Assembly: GCF_030380735.1 (NCBI RefSeq) | Contig: NZ_JAUDRZ010000003.1 | Span: forward strand, 186,001 to 250,000 | Direction of reading: 5' to 3' | DNA length: 64,000 nt | DNA from: Rhizobium sp. S152 | GTDB lineage: Bacteria > Pseudomonadota > Alphaproteobacteria > Rhizobiales > Rhizobiaceae | Shown: in pieces, positions 1 to 9,124 of the stretch | Numbering within the stretch: position 1 is the first letter of the stretch | How the letters are laid out: each line of letters begins with the position of its first letter | The notes under the pieces: model-generated | What the model was told of the DNA's origin: nothing | The model's database searches: none | Seen by the model: only the letters and a program-made list of their open reading frames with translations | Made by a program: the position numbers and the translations under genes

Positions 1-73
1 TAAGCGAGATCTAACCTACAGGCTGGCCCAAAGTTCCGGTCGACGACCACGAGATGTGAGTATCAAGCAACGG

Positions 74-108
74 AAAGCCCGGTGCGGAGAGACCGGCACC
101 GGACTTTT
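74..108. terminator. Rho-independent terminator-like hairpin
   Basis: Arms CCGGTGC (79-85) and GCACCGG (96-102) are flanked by AAAG on the left and CTTTT on the right, so the hairpin could stop transcription in either direction. It lies about 140 bases beyond the stop of the efflux permease, which reads leftward, and just right of whatever gene lies left of the window. Bases 1-73 show no recognisable gene. Confidence 0.6.
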
Positions 109-245
109 ATTTCCCATCAGCGAGTAGGGTGGTTCGCCGATCGAGCGAGGCTACAGGAATGCCTTGCTACACTTCTAATGAAGAAATGGGCGATAGGTTC
201 CAACAACTGCTCCTACGCAGTCCGACCATGACGTAGCCGAAAAAA

Positions 246-1850
246 TCATGCGGCGCCGGGACCATCGCCGGCGTTGAGATCGATCTTTCTCAAAATCAGC
301 GCCAGTGGCACCATCAGCAGCGAGATCACCATCAGCACCTGAAAGACGTCGATATAGGCGAGATAGCTCGCTTGGGTCTGCACCTGATTGCCGATCCATG
401 CCATTGCGCGTGTTTGAGCATCGGCCGCATTGGAGCCACGTTCCATGAAGACTTGCGTCGCTTGTTGCAGCGCGCTTGTATAGCTTGGATCGGATGGAAC
501 GATGTGCTCAACGAGCCGGGACTGGTGCCACTGCTCGCGGTGCGCCAGGACGTTGGAAGCGATCGATACGCCGATCGAGCCGCCGGTGTTGCGCGCAGCG
601 TTGATCAGTGCCGACGCCTGATCGGTCTGGTCCGGCCGCAGGCCGTCGTAGGACGCGGCCGTGATCGGGATGAAGATGAGCGGCAGGCCGAGACCGAGAT
701 AGAAGCGCGACCAGACGAAGAACCCGAAGTTCAGATCGGCATTGAGGCGCGTCATGTCCCACATGGCGACAGCGATGATCGCCATGCCGATGGCGATCAG
801 GTACTTGGGCTGGAACCGTGACGACAGCCGGCCCGTTATGAACATCATCATCATCGTGACCAGCCCGCCGGGAGAGAGCGCAAGCCCCGCCCAGGTGGCG
901 GTGTAGCCGTAGTTCTCCTGCAGCACCTGTGGAATGAACTGGGTCGTGGCAATCAGGATGGCGCCGGTCGCCAGCATCACGACGAAGCATGAGCCGAACT
1001 GCCGGCTGGCGATCAGCCTTACGTCGATCACGGGATTGGACTTGGTCATCAGCCAGGGGATCGAGATCGCCAGGGCAAGCGCCGAGATCGTCGACGTCAC
1101 GACGATGAAGTTCGAGCCGAACCAATCTTCGGTCTGGCCGCGATCGAGCACGAGTTCCAGAGCGCCGAGGAAGGTCGCGACCAGCAGGAAGCCGACGATG
1201 TCGAACCGCACGTTCTTGCGGCGCATTTCGGCGCGCTCCTTGCGGAGCGAATCCGGTTCCTGCACCAGCATGTAGACGAGCACGAAGGCCAAAACGCCGA
1301 CAGGGCCGTTGATCAGGAAGCACCAATGCCAGGAGAAATTGTCGGAGAGGTAGCCGCCGAGCGTCGGCCCGACGACGGGCGCGACTACCACGGCGACGCC
1401 GAACAGCGCGAATGCCTGGCTGCGCTTGTTGGGCGGGAAGCTGTCGGCCAGGATCGACTGCGAGATCGGCACCATGCCGCCGCCGGCAAAGCCCTGGATC
1501 ATGCGGAAGATCAGCAGCGATTCCAGGTTCCAGGCGAGGCCGCAGCAGATGGAGGCGACGGTAAAGGTCGCAAGGCACAGCAGATAGAAGCGCCGGCGCC
1601 CGTACCGCTTGGCGATGAAGCTGCTGGCGACCAGGATGATGGCGTTGGAAACCAGATAGGTGGTCACCACCCAGGACGCCTGGTCGGCGCTGACGGCAAG
1701 TCCGCCGGAAATGTAACGCAGCGCGACGTTGGCGATCGTCGTGTCCAGCACCTCCATGAAGGTGGCGAGCGACACGACCAGCGCTATCAGCCATGGATTG
1801 GACGCGGCGGATGCGCGCGCGCCGCCGTTTGCGGTCGAGGCGACGCTCAT
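246..1850 (-). CDS. EmrB/QacA-type (DHA2) MFS drug efflux permease
   Basis: Inner-membrane proton-driven exporter of 534 residues, the usual length for 14-helix DHA2 transporters. The first helix carries the family motif LDTTIANVA (35-43), and an FPPNKRSQAF-type loop segment follows helix 4. It starts two bases after the stop of the upstream membrane-fusion gene, so the two form a tripartite pump with an outer-membrane channel encoded elsewhere. Substrate cannot be told from sequence; the family handles hydrophobic drugs, phenolics and plant antimicrobials. No dedicated TetR or MarR regulator is adjacent; the nearest regulator upstream, a LacI protein, belongs to the sugar operon. Confident in family, not in substrate. 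Confidence 0.93.
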   Translation of the reverse strand: MSVASTANGGARASAASNPWLIALVVSLATFMEVLDTTIANVALRYISGGLAVSADQASWVVTTYLVSNAIILVASSFIAKRYGRRRFYLLCLATFTVASICCGLAWNLESLLIFRMIQGFAGGGMVPISQSILADSFPPNKRSQAFALFGVAVVVAPVVGPTLGGYLSDNFSWHWCFLINGPVGVLAFVLVYMLVQEPDSLRKERAEMRRKNVRFDIVGFLLVATFLGALELVLDRGQTEDWFGSNFIVVTSTISALALAISIPWLMTKSNPVIDVRLIASRQFGSCFVVMLATGAILIATTQFIPQVLQENYGYTATWAGLALSPGGLVTMMMMFITGRLSSRFQPKYLIAIGMAIIAVAMWDMTRLNADLNFGFFVWSRFYLGLGLPLIFIPITAASYDGLRPDQTDQASALINAARNTGGSIGVSIASNVLAHREQWHQSRLVEHIVPSDPSYTSALQQATQVFMERGSNAADAQTRAMAWIGNQVQTQASYLAYIDVFQVLMVISLLMVPLALILRKIDLNAGDGPGAA

Positions 1851-1851
1851 C

Positions 1852-3000
1852 TCAATTCCTCGGACGCACCGTTACGGTCGGCAGGACCGACATACCCGGG
1901 CCTATGGCGATATCCTCAGGCCAACTGTCGACAACAATCTTCACCGGCACGCGCTGCGTGACCTTGACGTAATTGCCCGTAGCGTTTTCGGCCGGCAGCA
2001 GCGAGAAGGCGGTGCCCGATCCCGGCTGTACGGATTGAACCTTGCCCTTCAGGACATGGTCGGGATAGGCGTCGATCGTCAGGTCGACGGGCTGGCCGGG
2101 GCGCATGTCGGCGAGCTGCGTTTCCTTGAAGTTGGCGGTGACCCAAAGCTCATCGGGTACGAACATCGAAATCGCCTGCCCCGTCTGTACATATTGTCCC
2201 TTGGACGCGCCGAGCTTGACGATGCGGCCAGGCTGCGCGGCGGTGATGGTGGTGTAGTCTAGGTTCTGCTGGGCGGTCTCGACCTGGGCCTCGGCCTGGT
2301 GGAGGCTGGCGATCGCGCTCGCCTTCTGCGCTTTGGCGGAGGCCTGGTTCTTCACGGCGGAGGTGACGCTCGCCTGTGATTGGGCGTAGTTGGCCTGGTT
2401 CTGGCGCAATGTCGACGCAGCCTGTTGTGCGGCCTGTTCGGAGCCCGCACCGCTTTTCACCAGTTGCTGCTGGCGGGTGTCTTCATCCTTCGCATATTGC
2501 AACGCGGCCTCGGACGAGGTCTGCTGTGCCTTGGCTTCTTCGATCGCGGCTCCGGCGGCGGCGATCTGTGCCTCGGCGCTGGCGATGGCTGCATTCGCCA
2601 CGCCGACCTGGCCGTTCGCCTGGTCGAGTGCGATCTGGTAGTCGCGTGGATCGATCTTGGCGATGACATCGCCGGCGTTCAGGTGCTGGTTGTCAGAGAC
2701 AGGCACATCGCCGACATAGCCGGAAATCTTGGTGGCGACGGAAAAACTGCGCGCGTCAATGAAGGCGTCGTCCGTCGTCTCATAGGGATGGAAATAGACC
2801 AGCCAGACGAAGTAGCCGACCACGACAAGCGCGATGAGTGCGACAACGGCAATGACGGTCGCGAGCGGATGGCGGCGGATGATCGAGGGCTTCTTCTCTT
2901 CCGCCTCGTCCGGCGTGTCGGCACCGGCCGCCTTCGCGCCTTCCTTTTCTTCGCGTTCGTCTTCTTCCAGTTGCGGGGCGGTGCGCTGATTCTGGTCCAC
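1852..3000 (-). CDS. HlyD/EmrA-family membrane fusion protein
   Basis: Periplasmic adaptor of 382 residues for the MFS pump encoded next to it. Residues 1-38 are an acidic cytoplasmic tail, 47-69 a single membrane helix, followed by a split biotinyl-lipoyl-like domain, a long Ala/Gln-rich coiled-coil hairpin (roughly 120-245) and a beta-barrel region (VTANFKETQLADMRPGQPV). This is the standard EmrA layout and length. It is co-transcribed with the permease (one base between stop and start). The 109-base gap to the LacI gene upstream may hold a separate promoter, so the efflux pair need not belong to the tagatose operon although all genes share the strand. Confidence 0.92.
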   Translation of the reverse strand: MDQNQRTAPQLEEDEREEKEGAKAAGADTPDEAEEKKPSIIRRHPLATVIAVVALIALVVVGYFVWLVYFHPYETTDDAFIDARSFSVATKISGYVGDVPVSDNQHLNAGDVIAKIDPRDYQIALDQANGQVGVANAAIASAEAQIAAAGAAIEEAKAQQTSSEAALQYAKDEDTRQQQLVKSGAGSEQAAQQAASTLRQNQANYAQSQASVTSAVKNQASAKAQKASAIASLHQAEAQVETAQQNLDYTTITAAQPGRIVKLGASKGQYVQTGQAISMFVPDELWVTANFKETQLADMRPGQPVDLTIDAYPDHVLKGKVQSVQPGSGTAFSLLPAENATGNYVKVTQRVPVKIVVDSWPEDIAIGPGMSVLPTVTVRPRN

Positions 3001-3109
3001 GGCGGTTCTCTGTCTTTGGGGGAGGGACGCGTGGCAAACGCACCAATCGCGTATTGTGTTCCTTCAGACAGTTAGGCGGCCAGCTAGGCGGTTTGTCGCA
3101 GGCGTGGCC

Positions 3110-4144
3110 TCAGGCGGAATCGCGCAGCATGATCTCGGCGTTGAGCAGGATCTGTTCGTCGCCTGAAGACGAACCTTCCGCCTCTTCGCCCAGCTTGCGG
3201 AGCAAGAGTTCCATGGCGATGCGGCCGATGTCGTTGTAGCTCTGCGCCACGGTGGTGATCGGCGGACAGGCGTAGCGGGATAGCGGATGGTCGTCGTGGC
3301 CGGCGATGCGCAGGTTGCTGTCCGAGCCCCTCCCGACCTTCATGCCGGCATGATAGGCGGCGGCAATGGCGCCGAAGGCGACGCGGTCGTTGGCGCAAAG
3401 AACCGTGCCGGTCGGAAAGCCGCCGCTGCCGAGAATGCGGAGCGTTTCGTCATATCCGAACTTCTCGAAATCCCAGCTTGCGCCGCTGGTGATCGGCAGG
3501 ACGACAGGCTCCATCCGCAGCTGCGACATCGCCTCGATATAGGCGGTCTCGCGGGTGCGGGCGTTGGTATTGACGGCGGGCATGCCGAGATAGCAGGGCG
3601 GTTCGCCCGAGCGGCACAGGTAATCGACGATCAGCTGAAAGCTCTGGCGGTTGTTCGTCCCAACGAAGGGTGAGGTTTCATCCAGCGGGGAATCGACGAA
3701 GATCAGCGGGATGGACGACGACAGCGACAGCAGCGTCTCGTGGTGCGATTGCACGCCGAGCGGAGCGATGATGGCGCCGGCCACGTTCATCGACTTCAGC
3801 GTCTCGATGGCGCGCGCCTCCATCTCGGCATTGCCGTCGGTGGATAGCACGAAGGCCAGAAACCCGGCATCGTTGGCGATCAGCTCGACCCGGCGCGTCA
3901 GCGCCATGTAGAACGGATCGGTCGAGTTCGGGATGATGATGCCGATGATGTTGCTGCGGCGCCGGTTGAGGTTGACCGCGAACATGTTCGGGCGAAAACC
4001 GCTCTGCTTGAGCGCGGCCTCGATCAGGTCGCGCGTCTTGCGCCGCACCGAGCTCGGATCGTTGAAGTATTTCGAGACGGTCGGGCGCGACAATCCGACG
4101 AACTCGGAAAAGTCCTCCATCGTTCTGATCGGTCTGTTTGCCAA
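3110..4144 (-). CDS. LacI-family transcriptional regulator of the tagatose operon
   Basis: DNA-binding repressor of 344 residues. An N-terminal helix-turn-helix (about 8-27) and hinge helix are followed by a periplasmic-binding-protein-like sugar sensor beginning near NIIGIIIPNSTDPFY. It is the last gene of a minus-strand run encoding a sugar importer, a PfkB kinase and a tagatose-6-phosphate epimerase, so it most likely controls that operon with the sugar or its phosphate as effector. An 84-base gap separates it from the epimerase gene and holds an inverted repeat (4172-4198) that could be its operator. Effector and operator are inferred from position only. Confidence 0.9.
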   Translation of the reverse strand: MANRPIRTMEDFSEFVGLSRPTVSKYFNDPSSVRRKTRDLIEAALKQSGFRPNMFAVNLNRRRSNIIGIIIPNSTDPFYMALTRRVELIANDAGFLAFVLSTDGNAEMEARAIETLKSMNVAGAIIAPLGVQSHHETLLSLSSSIPLIFVDSPLDETSPFVGTNNRQSFQLIVDYLCRSGEPPCYLGMPAVNTNARTRETAYIEAMSQLRMEPVVLPITSGASWDFEKFGYDETLRILGSGGFPTGTVLCANDRVAFGAIAAAYHAGMKVGRGSDSNLRIAGHDDHPLSRYACPPITTVAQSYNDIGRIAMELLLRKLGEEAEGSSSGDEQILLNAEIMLRDSA

Positions 4145-4171
4145 ACGTGCGTCCCGCCTGCTTGTCTAATC

Positions 4172-4198
4172 GATTGAAATTATTGACGCAGTTCAATC
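4172..4198. promoter_or_regulatory. Inverted repeat upstream of the lacI-type gene
   Basis: GATTGAA (4172-4178) and TTCAATC (4192-4198) are perfect 7-base arms separated by 13 bases, 28-54 bases upstream of the regulator start. A self-regulatory operator is possible, but the spacing is longer than in typical LacI operators. Confidence 0.35.
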
Positions 4199-4228
4199 AA
4201 AACTTTTGCGCCGGTGCAAGCCGCGCCT

Positions 4229-5509
4229 TTAGGCGCGGCAGGCTTCGAAGTAATCTTCCAGCACGCGATCGACGGCGGCAAGAGCCAACGAGCGCGCGTC
4301 GGGCTTCACCTTGCTGTCGCGCACGCCGACATAGGCTCCCGTCAGATATTGGTTGATCAACGTTTCCGGGATCTCCACGCCATCGAGCAGGGCGAACAGC
4401 GCCTTCACGGCGGCATCGATCTCCGGCTGCGGCCAGTAGTAACGAATACGGTCGCTATAGCTGAAGTGGCGCTGAATGTGCTTCTCGGCGTCCGTGCCGT
4501 GATAATACTTGTCCCAGTTCTTCGGATCGGCCGTCAGCACGCGCTCGATGGTGGCGACCAGCGTCTCCTTGCGCATGCCGGGAAACAGGAAGGCGGCGAT
4601 CTGGTCGAGCCCGTAATAGGCCTCGCGCAGCGCGAATGTCAGTCCGGGGCCAACCTTCAGGATCGCGAAGCCGTCCATGACCAGCTGCCGCAGCATGTCC
4701 CGGGTCTGGTAGTCGGTGGAGTGGGCCTCGAAGACCATGCCCGGCATGTCGGAAAGCGTGGCGCTTAGCGCGGCCGCCTTTTCCGGGGCGTAGGCGATGA
4801 CGTTCTCGTTGCCGAACTCCACGCCCGGCTGGACAACAGCGCCGATGACGCGCGCAAACGCGTCGGATACGCCGGCGGCCTCGAAAGCCTTGCGGTGGAT
4901 AGCGATGGTTTCGCGCGCTGCTTCCGGCTTGGTCACCTCGAGCTCGTCGAGTTCCTCCATGGCGCCGCCGGGGATCGGCACTTCGGTGCCGACGATGTAA
5001 ACAGGCTTGATTCCGTTTGAGCCCTTCAGCGCGGCTTCGGCCACGGCGGCAAGCTTTGCCGCGCGTTCTGCGGTAGTCGCGTCGGGCAGGGCGACCGGCT
5101 CGCCGGCGCAGCCCATGCTGGTGTCGAGATGCAGCTTGGTGAAGCCGGCCTTGGCAAAGGCTTCAATCATCACGCAGGCCTTGGCCATCGCCTCGTCGGC
5201 GGGCAGACTCTTCCATGGATTGGGACCGAGATGGTCGCCGCCGAGGATCAGCCTTTCAAGCGGGAAGCCGGTATCGGCCGCGATGTTCTCCACGAAGGCG
5301 CGGAAGTCGGCCGGCGTCATGCCGGTATAGCCGCCATCCTGGTTCACCTGGTTGCACGTCGCCTCGACGAGCAGGTGGGCGCCCTGCTTGAGCGCGTGCA
5401 GCATCGATGCCTCGATGACGAGGGGATGAGCCGAGCAGATCGAGGGAATGCCCTTCACGCCGGTGCCATTACGCCATTGTGCGATATCCGTGAGGTAGCT
5501 CTTCTGCAT
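4229..5509 (-). CDS. D-tagatose-6-phosphate 4-epimerase (GatZ/KbaZ-like)
   Basis: 426-residue protein of the family first named for the non-catalytic subunit of class II tagatose-bisphosphate aldolase (GatZ/KbaZ). No catalytic GatY/KbaY partner is present. In Agrobacterium a homologue beside a PfkB kinase is known to epimerise D-tagatose-6-phosphate to D-fructose-6-phosphate; the same pairing here makes that the best assignment. Conserved segments include GGDHLGPNPWK and the LILGGDHLG beta-strand of the TIM barrel. The start is placed at the ATG at 5509 (MQKSYLTDI), one base after the kinase stop; an open frame runs 19 codons further upstream into the kinase gene but would begin with an unrelated Lys/Pro-rich stretch. 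Confidence 0.85.
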   Translation of the reverse strand: MQKSYLTDIAQWRNGTGVKGIPSICSAHPLVIEASMLHALKQGAHLLVEATCNQVNQDGGYTGMTPADFRAFVENIAADTGFPLERLILGGDHLGPNPWKSLPADEAMAKACVMIEAFAKAGFTKLHLDTSMGCAGEPVALPDATTAERAAKLAAVAEAALKGSNGIKPVYIVGTEVPIPGGAMEELDELEVTKPEAARETIAIHRKAFEAAGVSDAFARVIGAVVQPGVEFGNENVIAYAPEKAAALSATLSDMPGMVFEAHSTDYQTRDMLRQLVMDGFAILKVGPGLTFALREAYYGLDQIAAFLFPGMRKETLVATIERVLTADPKNWDKYYHGTDAEKHIQRHFSYSDRIRYYWPQPEIDAAVKALFALLDGVEIPETLINQYLTGAYVGVRDSKVKPDARSLALAAVDRVLEDYFEACRA

Positions 5510-5510
5510 G

Positions 5511-6455
5511 TCAGGCTTGTCCTTGCGCTTTGATGAGGGCGTCGAGTTCTGCTTGCGTGGAGGCACCTTCCATCGGGCCGGCCTTGGTGACGGCGCGGGC
5601 GCCCGAGGCGTTGGCGTAACGCAGCACTTCGGCCGGGTGCATTCCCTTCAGCCAGAAGGTGACGAAGGTCGCGCCGAAGCAGTCGCCGGCGCCGGTGGGG
5701 TCGACTTCCTCGACCTTATAGCCCTCGAGATCCACCTGGGTGGTCTTGTCGAAGTAGCTGGAACCCTTTTCGCCGCGCTTGATGACGATCGCCTTGATGC
5801 CTTTGGCGAGCAACTCGGCTACGGCTTCCTTTTCTGTCTTCGCCTCGGCGAACAGGAACAGCTCCTCGCCGCTCGGCATGAAGAGATCGGTGACGGACAG
5901 AACGGTCTGCAACGCTTCGCGCATGCCTGGGCTGTCGAGGATCTCGGGGCGCAGGTTGGGGTCGAAGGACACGGTGCCGCCGGCGGCCTTGATGCGTTCG
6001 ACGGCAGTCAGGATGCTCTTTACTACGCTCGGGGCGTAGAGAGCGGTGCCCATGACGTGCATGTGCGTGCAGCCGTCGATCAGCGCCAGCGTCTTGTCTG
6101 ACAGCTCGATCTCACCGCAGGCACTGTGGCGGATGTTGAAGACGAAGGCGCGGCTGCCGTCTTCGCGATAGCGCACGAAGGCGCTGCCGGTCGTGCCCTG
6201 TGGGACAACCTCGATGCCGGAGACGTCGACGCCGTCCTCAGTCAGGCGGTTGATGTTGACCCAGCCGAAGTCGTCATCGCCGACGCGGGAGATGATCGCG
6301 CAATCCTGGCCGAGCTTGCCGACCTGATCGATGAAGATCGCCGGTGCGCCCGAAGGGAAGGGGCCGATCAGCGGCACGGCTTCGCGAAAGCCGTTGCCGC
6401 GATTGGTGGCGACGATTTCGACCAGGATTTCGCCGATGGTGAGGATTTTCGACAT
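5511..6455 (-). CDS. PfkB-family sugar kinase, probable tagatose kinase
   Basis: Cytoplasmic ribokinase-fold kinase of 314 residues. The C-terminal PfkB signature DPTGAGDCFGATFV contains the GAGD anion hole and catalytic Asp; the N-terminus ILTIGEILVEIVATNRG fits the first family signature. It lies between the importer permease (18 bases upstream) and the tagatose-6-phosphate epimerase, so it likely phosphorylates the imported ketose at C6. Tagatose is inferred from the epimerase neighbour and the analogous Agrobacterium pair. A fructokinase or 2-keto-sugar acid kinase would look similar by sequence alone. Confidence 0.87.
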   Translation of the reverse strand: MSKILTIGEILVEIVATNRGNGFREAVPLIGPFPSGAPAIFIDQVGKLGQDCAIISRVGDDDFGWVNINRLTEDGVDVSGIEVVPQGTTGSAFVRYREDGSRAFVFNIRHSACGEIELSDKTLALIDGCTHMHVMGTALYAPSVVKSILTAVERIKAAGGTVSFDPNLRPEILDSPGMREALQTVLSVTDLFMPSGEELFLFAEAKTEKEAVAELLAKGIKAIVIKRGEKGSSYFDKTTQVDLEGYKVEEVDPTGAGDCFGATFVTFWLKGMHPAEVLRYANASGARAVTKAGPMEGASTQAELDALIKAQGQA

Positions 6456-6474
6456 GGCTGCTTGCTCTTCAGGA

Positions 6475-7437
6475 TTACTGCTTGGCGCGCTTCGAGCGCA
6501 CGTCGAGATAGACGGCGACGAGGATGACGAGGCCCTTGACGATGAGCTGATAGAAGTAAGGCACCGACAGCATGTTCATGCCGTTGTTGAGCACGCCGAT
6601 GATGAGCGCGCCGATCAGCGTGCCGATCATGGTGCCGACGCCGCCGGCAAGGCTGGTGCCGCCGAGAACGGCTGCGGCGATGGCGTCGAGTTCGTAGCTC
6701 ATACCGGCGTTGGTCTGGGCCGAGAACAGGCGCGACGACAGAAGAATGCCGCTGATGGCAGCCATGATGCCGGAGATCATGAAGATGATGATCTTCAGGC
6801 GATCGACCTTGATGCCGGAATAGAGTGCTGCTTCGCGGTTGCCGCCGGTCAGATAGGCGCGACGACCGAACTTCGTCTTGCTGAGCAGGATATGGTTGAA
6901 CAGGAAGAGCACCGCCACGACCCAGATGACGATCGGGATGCCGACAAAGCTCTGGGTGCCGATGGCCGTCCAGGTCGGCTCCATGATCATGGCGGGCGCG
7001 CCGTTGGTCGGCAGGCTGACCATGCCGCGATAGATGCCCATGGTGGCCACGGTGACGATGAAGGAGGGCAGCAGGAACTTCGCGGTCAGCACGCCGTTGG
7101 CGAGACCCAGCAACGCGCCGGCTGCGAGCGTCAGCACGAGCGCCGGAACGAAGCCCATGCCGAACGCGAAACATTGCGCGCCGACCATGCCGGCGACCGC
7201 GATGATCGAACCGATCGACAGGTCGATTTCACCGAGCAGGATGACCCAGGTCATGCCGAAGGCCGCGATCGCGATGACCGAAACCTGCTGCAGCACGTTC
7301 AGGAAGTTCGCAACGGACATGAACCGCTGATTGGTGATCGAAAAGATCACGCAAAGGACGATCAGCGATAGGAAAATACCGCCATACTGCTTCATTACCT
7401 GCCGGAATGCGGCATTGGCTGCGCTCTTGTCGCTCAT
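6475..7437 (-). CDS. CUT2 sugar ABC transporter permease (RbsC-like)
   Basis: Inner-membrane permease of 320 residues with about ten hydrophobic segments and the RbsC-type signatures LLGEIDLSIGSI and ELDAIAAAVLGGTSLAGG. It forms the channel of the importer whose ATPase overlaps it by four bases upstream and whose binding protein begins the operon. Members of this class work as homodimers with a double-domain ATPase and import pentoses, hexoses or polyols; D-tagatose is inferred from the downstream kinase and epimerase. Confidence 0.92.
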   Translation of the reverse strand: MSDKSAANAAFRQVMKQYGGIFLSLIVLCVIFSITNQRFMSVANFLNVLQQVSVIAIAAFGMTWVILLGEIDLSIGSIIAVAGMVGAQCFAFGMGFVPALVLTLAAGALLGLANGVLTAKFLLPSFIVTVATMGIYRGMVSLPTNGAPAMIMEPTWTAIGTQSFVGIPIVIWVVAVLFLFNHILLSKTKFGRRAYLTGGNREAALYSGIKVDRLKIIIFMISGIMAAISGILLSSRLFSAQTNAGMSYELDAIAAAVLGGTSLAGGVGTMIGTLIGALIIGVLNNGMNMLSVPYFYQLIVKGLVILVAVYLDVRSKRAKQ

Positions 7438-8951
7438 GATACAAATCCCGTAGCAAAGCTCATGATCTTTTCCGGTGTCATCTCATCGCCGGTAACGATG
7501 GCGGTGGCCCGCCCTTCGCTCATGACGACAGCGCGGTCGCTCATGCCGATGACCTCGGGGAGTTCGGAGGACACCAGCAGGATTGCCGTGCCTTCCGCCG
7601 CCAGCTGGCGGATGATCTTGTAGATTTCAAATTTGGCGCCGACATCGACGCCGCGTGTCGGCTCGTCGAGGATCAGGATCCTCGGCTTGGTCAGCAGCCA
7701 CTTGGCCAGCACGATCTTCTGCTGGTTGCCGCCGGACAGCGATCCCGCCGAGGTATCGAGCGACGCCGTCTTGATGGCGAGCCGGCTGACTTCCATCTTC
7801 GCGTCGTCGCGTTCGCGGCGGCGCTTGAGGAAGCCGAAGGGGCTTGAGTAATTGTCCAGCGCCACCATCGAGATGTTGCTCTCGACGCTGTGGCTGAGCA
7901 CCAGGCCCTCTTCCTTGCGGTTCTCGGTGACGAAGCCGATACGCCGGTTGATGGCATCGACGGGGGAGGTGATGGTCACCGCGCTGCCGTCGATCGAGAT
8001 GGTGCCCGAGGTCGGCTGCGTCATGCCGAAGAGCGTCTTCATCACTTCCGAGCGGCCGGACCCGATCAGGCCGAAGAAACCGAGGATTTCGCCGGGGCGC
8101 ACGTCGAAGGAAATGTCCTCGAACTCGTCATGGCTGGAAAGCCCATTCACCGCCAGCACCGGCTTTTCGCTAAGCTCAGGCGCCGGCACGTCGCGCGGTG
8201 GATAAATCTCGTTCATGTCGCGGCCGACCATCAGGGCGATCAGCTCGTCGATTGTGGCTTCGGACTTGTCGCGCGTGGTGATGTAGCTGCCATCGCGCAC
8301 GACGGTGATGTCGTCGCTGAGCCGCATGATCTCTTCCATGCGGTGCGAGATGTAGATGACGGCCACGCCGCGCGCCTTCAGTTGGCCGATGATCTCGAAC
8401 AGGATCTCGGCTTCGCTGTCGCTCAGCGAAGATGTCGGCTCGTCGAGAATGACGACCTTGGCGTCGATGCTGAGGCCCTTGGCGATCTCGACCAGCTGGC
8501 GTTGCGCGATCGACAGGTCGCCGACCTTTTCAGTGACGGAAATCGGCAGCTTCAGGTCGGCGACGATCGCCGCCGCCTGGCGCACAAGCGCCTTGTCGTT
8601 GATGAAGCCGGCCCTGGTCGGCTCGCGGGTCGCGAGAATGTTCTCGGCGACGCTCAAATTGTTGCAGAGGCTGAGTTCCTGGAAGACGATCGTCAGACCC
8701 GCCGCCGCCGCATCCTGCGGATTGGCCGGCGCGTAGGGCTGTCCGCCCAGAAGGATCGAGCCCGATGTCGGCTGGTAGACGCCGGCAAGAATCTTCATCA
8801 GCGTCGATTTGCCGGCGCCGTTTTCGCCGAGGATCGTATGAACCCGGCCGGGGCGGACCTTCAGCTGCATGCTCTTCAACGCGGTCACCGCGCCGAAGAC
8901 TTTCGTAATGTCCTTGATCTCGAGGATCGCGTTGTCGCCGGAGGTTTCCAT
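7434..8951 (-). CDS. CUT2 sugar ABC transporter ATP-binding protein (RbsA-like)
   Basis: 505-residue ATPase with two fused nucleotide-binding domains. Domain 1 has Walker A GENGAGKST (42-50), a degenerate signature LSIAQRQLVEI and Walker B VVILDEPTSSLS; domain 2 keeps the signature LSGGNQQKIV and Walker B ILILDEPTRGVD but has a degraded Walker A (GLIGSGRSE), as is normal for RbsA. The start is set at the ATG at 8951 (METSGDN), behind an AAAGGTGA ribosome-binding site; nine further codons upstream are open but lack one. It overlaps the permease start by four bases (ATGA). A 173-base gap with two strong hairpins separates it from the binding-protein gene. Confidence 0.93.
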   Translation of the reverse strand: METSGDNAILEIKDITKVFGAVTALKSMQLKVRPGRVHTILGENGAGKSTLMKILAGVYQPTSGSILLGGQPYAPANPQDAAAAGLTIVFQELSLCNNLSVAENILATREPTRAGFINDKALVRQAAAIVADLKLPISVTEKVGDLSIAQRQLVEIAKGLSIDAKVVILDEPTSSLSDSEAEILFEIIGQLKARGVAVIYISHRMEEIMRLSDDITVVRDGSYITTRDKSEATIDELIALMVGRDMNEIYPPRDVPAPELSEKPVLAVNGLSSHDEFEDISFDVRPGEILGFFGLIGSGRSEVMKTLFGMTQPTSGTISIDGSAVTITSPVDAINRRIGFVTENRKEEGLVLSHSVESNISMVALDNYSSPFGFLKRRRERDDAKMEVSRLAIKTASLDTSAGSLSGGNQQKIVLAKWLLTKPRILILDEPTRGVDVGAKFEIYKIIRQLAAEGTAILLVSSELPEVIGMSDRAVVMSEGRATAIVTGDEMTPEKIMSFATGFVS

Positions 8952-9030
8952 GGCGTCACCTTTCACCAAGAGCCGCAAGCATCGAGAAGGTGCATGGGGC
9001 GCTCTGATTTGTCGCGGAGATGTCGCTGCT

Positions 9031-9109
9031 TTCCGGCGGCCGGCTCATGGAAGAACCCGACCGCCGGAAGGAGCGGTCACTGTGCGAGACTTGGGACCTT
9101 CGCACAGTG
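9031..9109. repeat. Two tandem hairpins between binding-protein and ATPase genes
   Basis: Hairpin 1 has 9-base arms TTCCGGCGG (9031-9039) and CCGCCGGAA (9061-9069). Hairpin 2 has 10-base arms CACTGTGCGA (9078-9087) and TCGCACAGTG (9100-9109). No T-run follows on the minus strand. Such structures after a binding-protein gene usually protect the upstream mRNA so that the binding protein exceeds the membrane components; that role is inferred. Confidence 0.7.
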
Positions 9110-9124
9110 CGCCTTGGGAGGACT

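Noticed and set aside
5510..5566. 19-residue N-terminal extension of the tagatose-6-phosphate epimerase
   Set aside because: Lies within the kinase gene and encodes a Lys/Pro/Ser-rich stretch; the ATG at 5509 fits the one-base junction.
6331..7371. 346-codon frame antisense to the tagatose permease and kinase
   Set aside because: Extremely Asp/His/Arg-rich translation, typical of the strand opposite a membrane protein.
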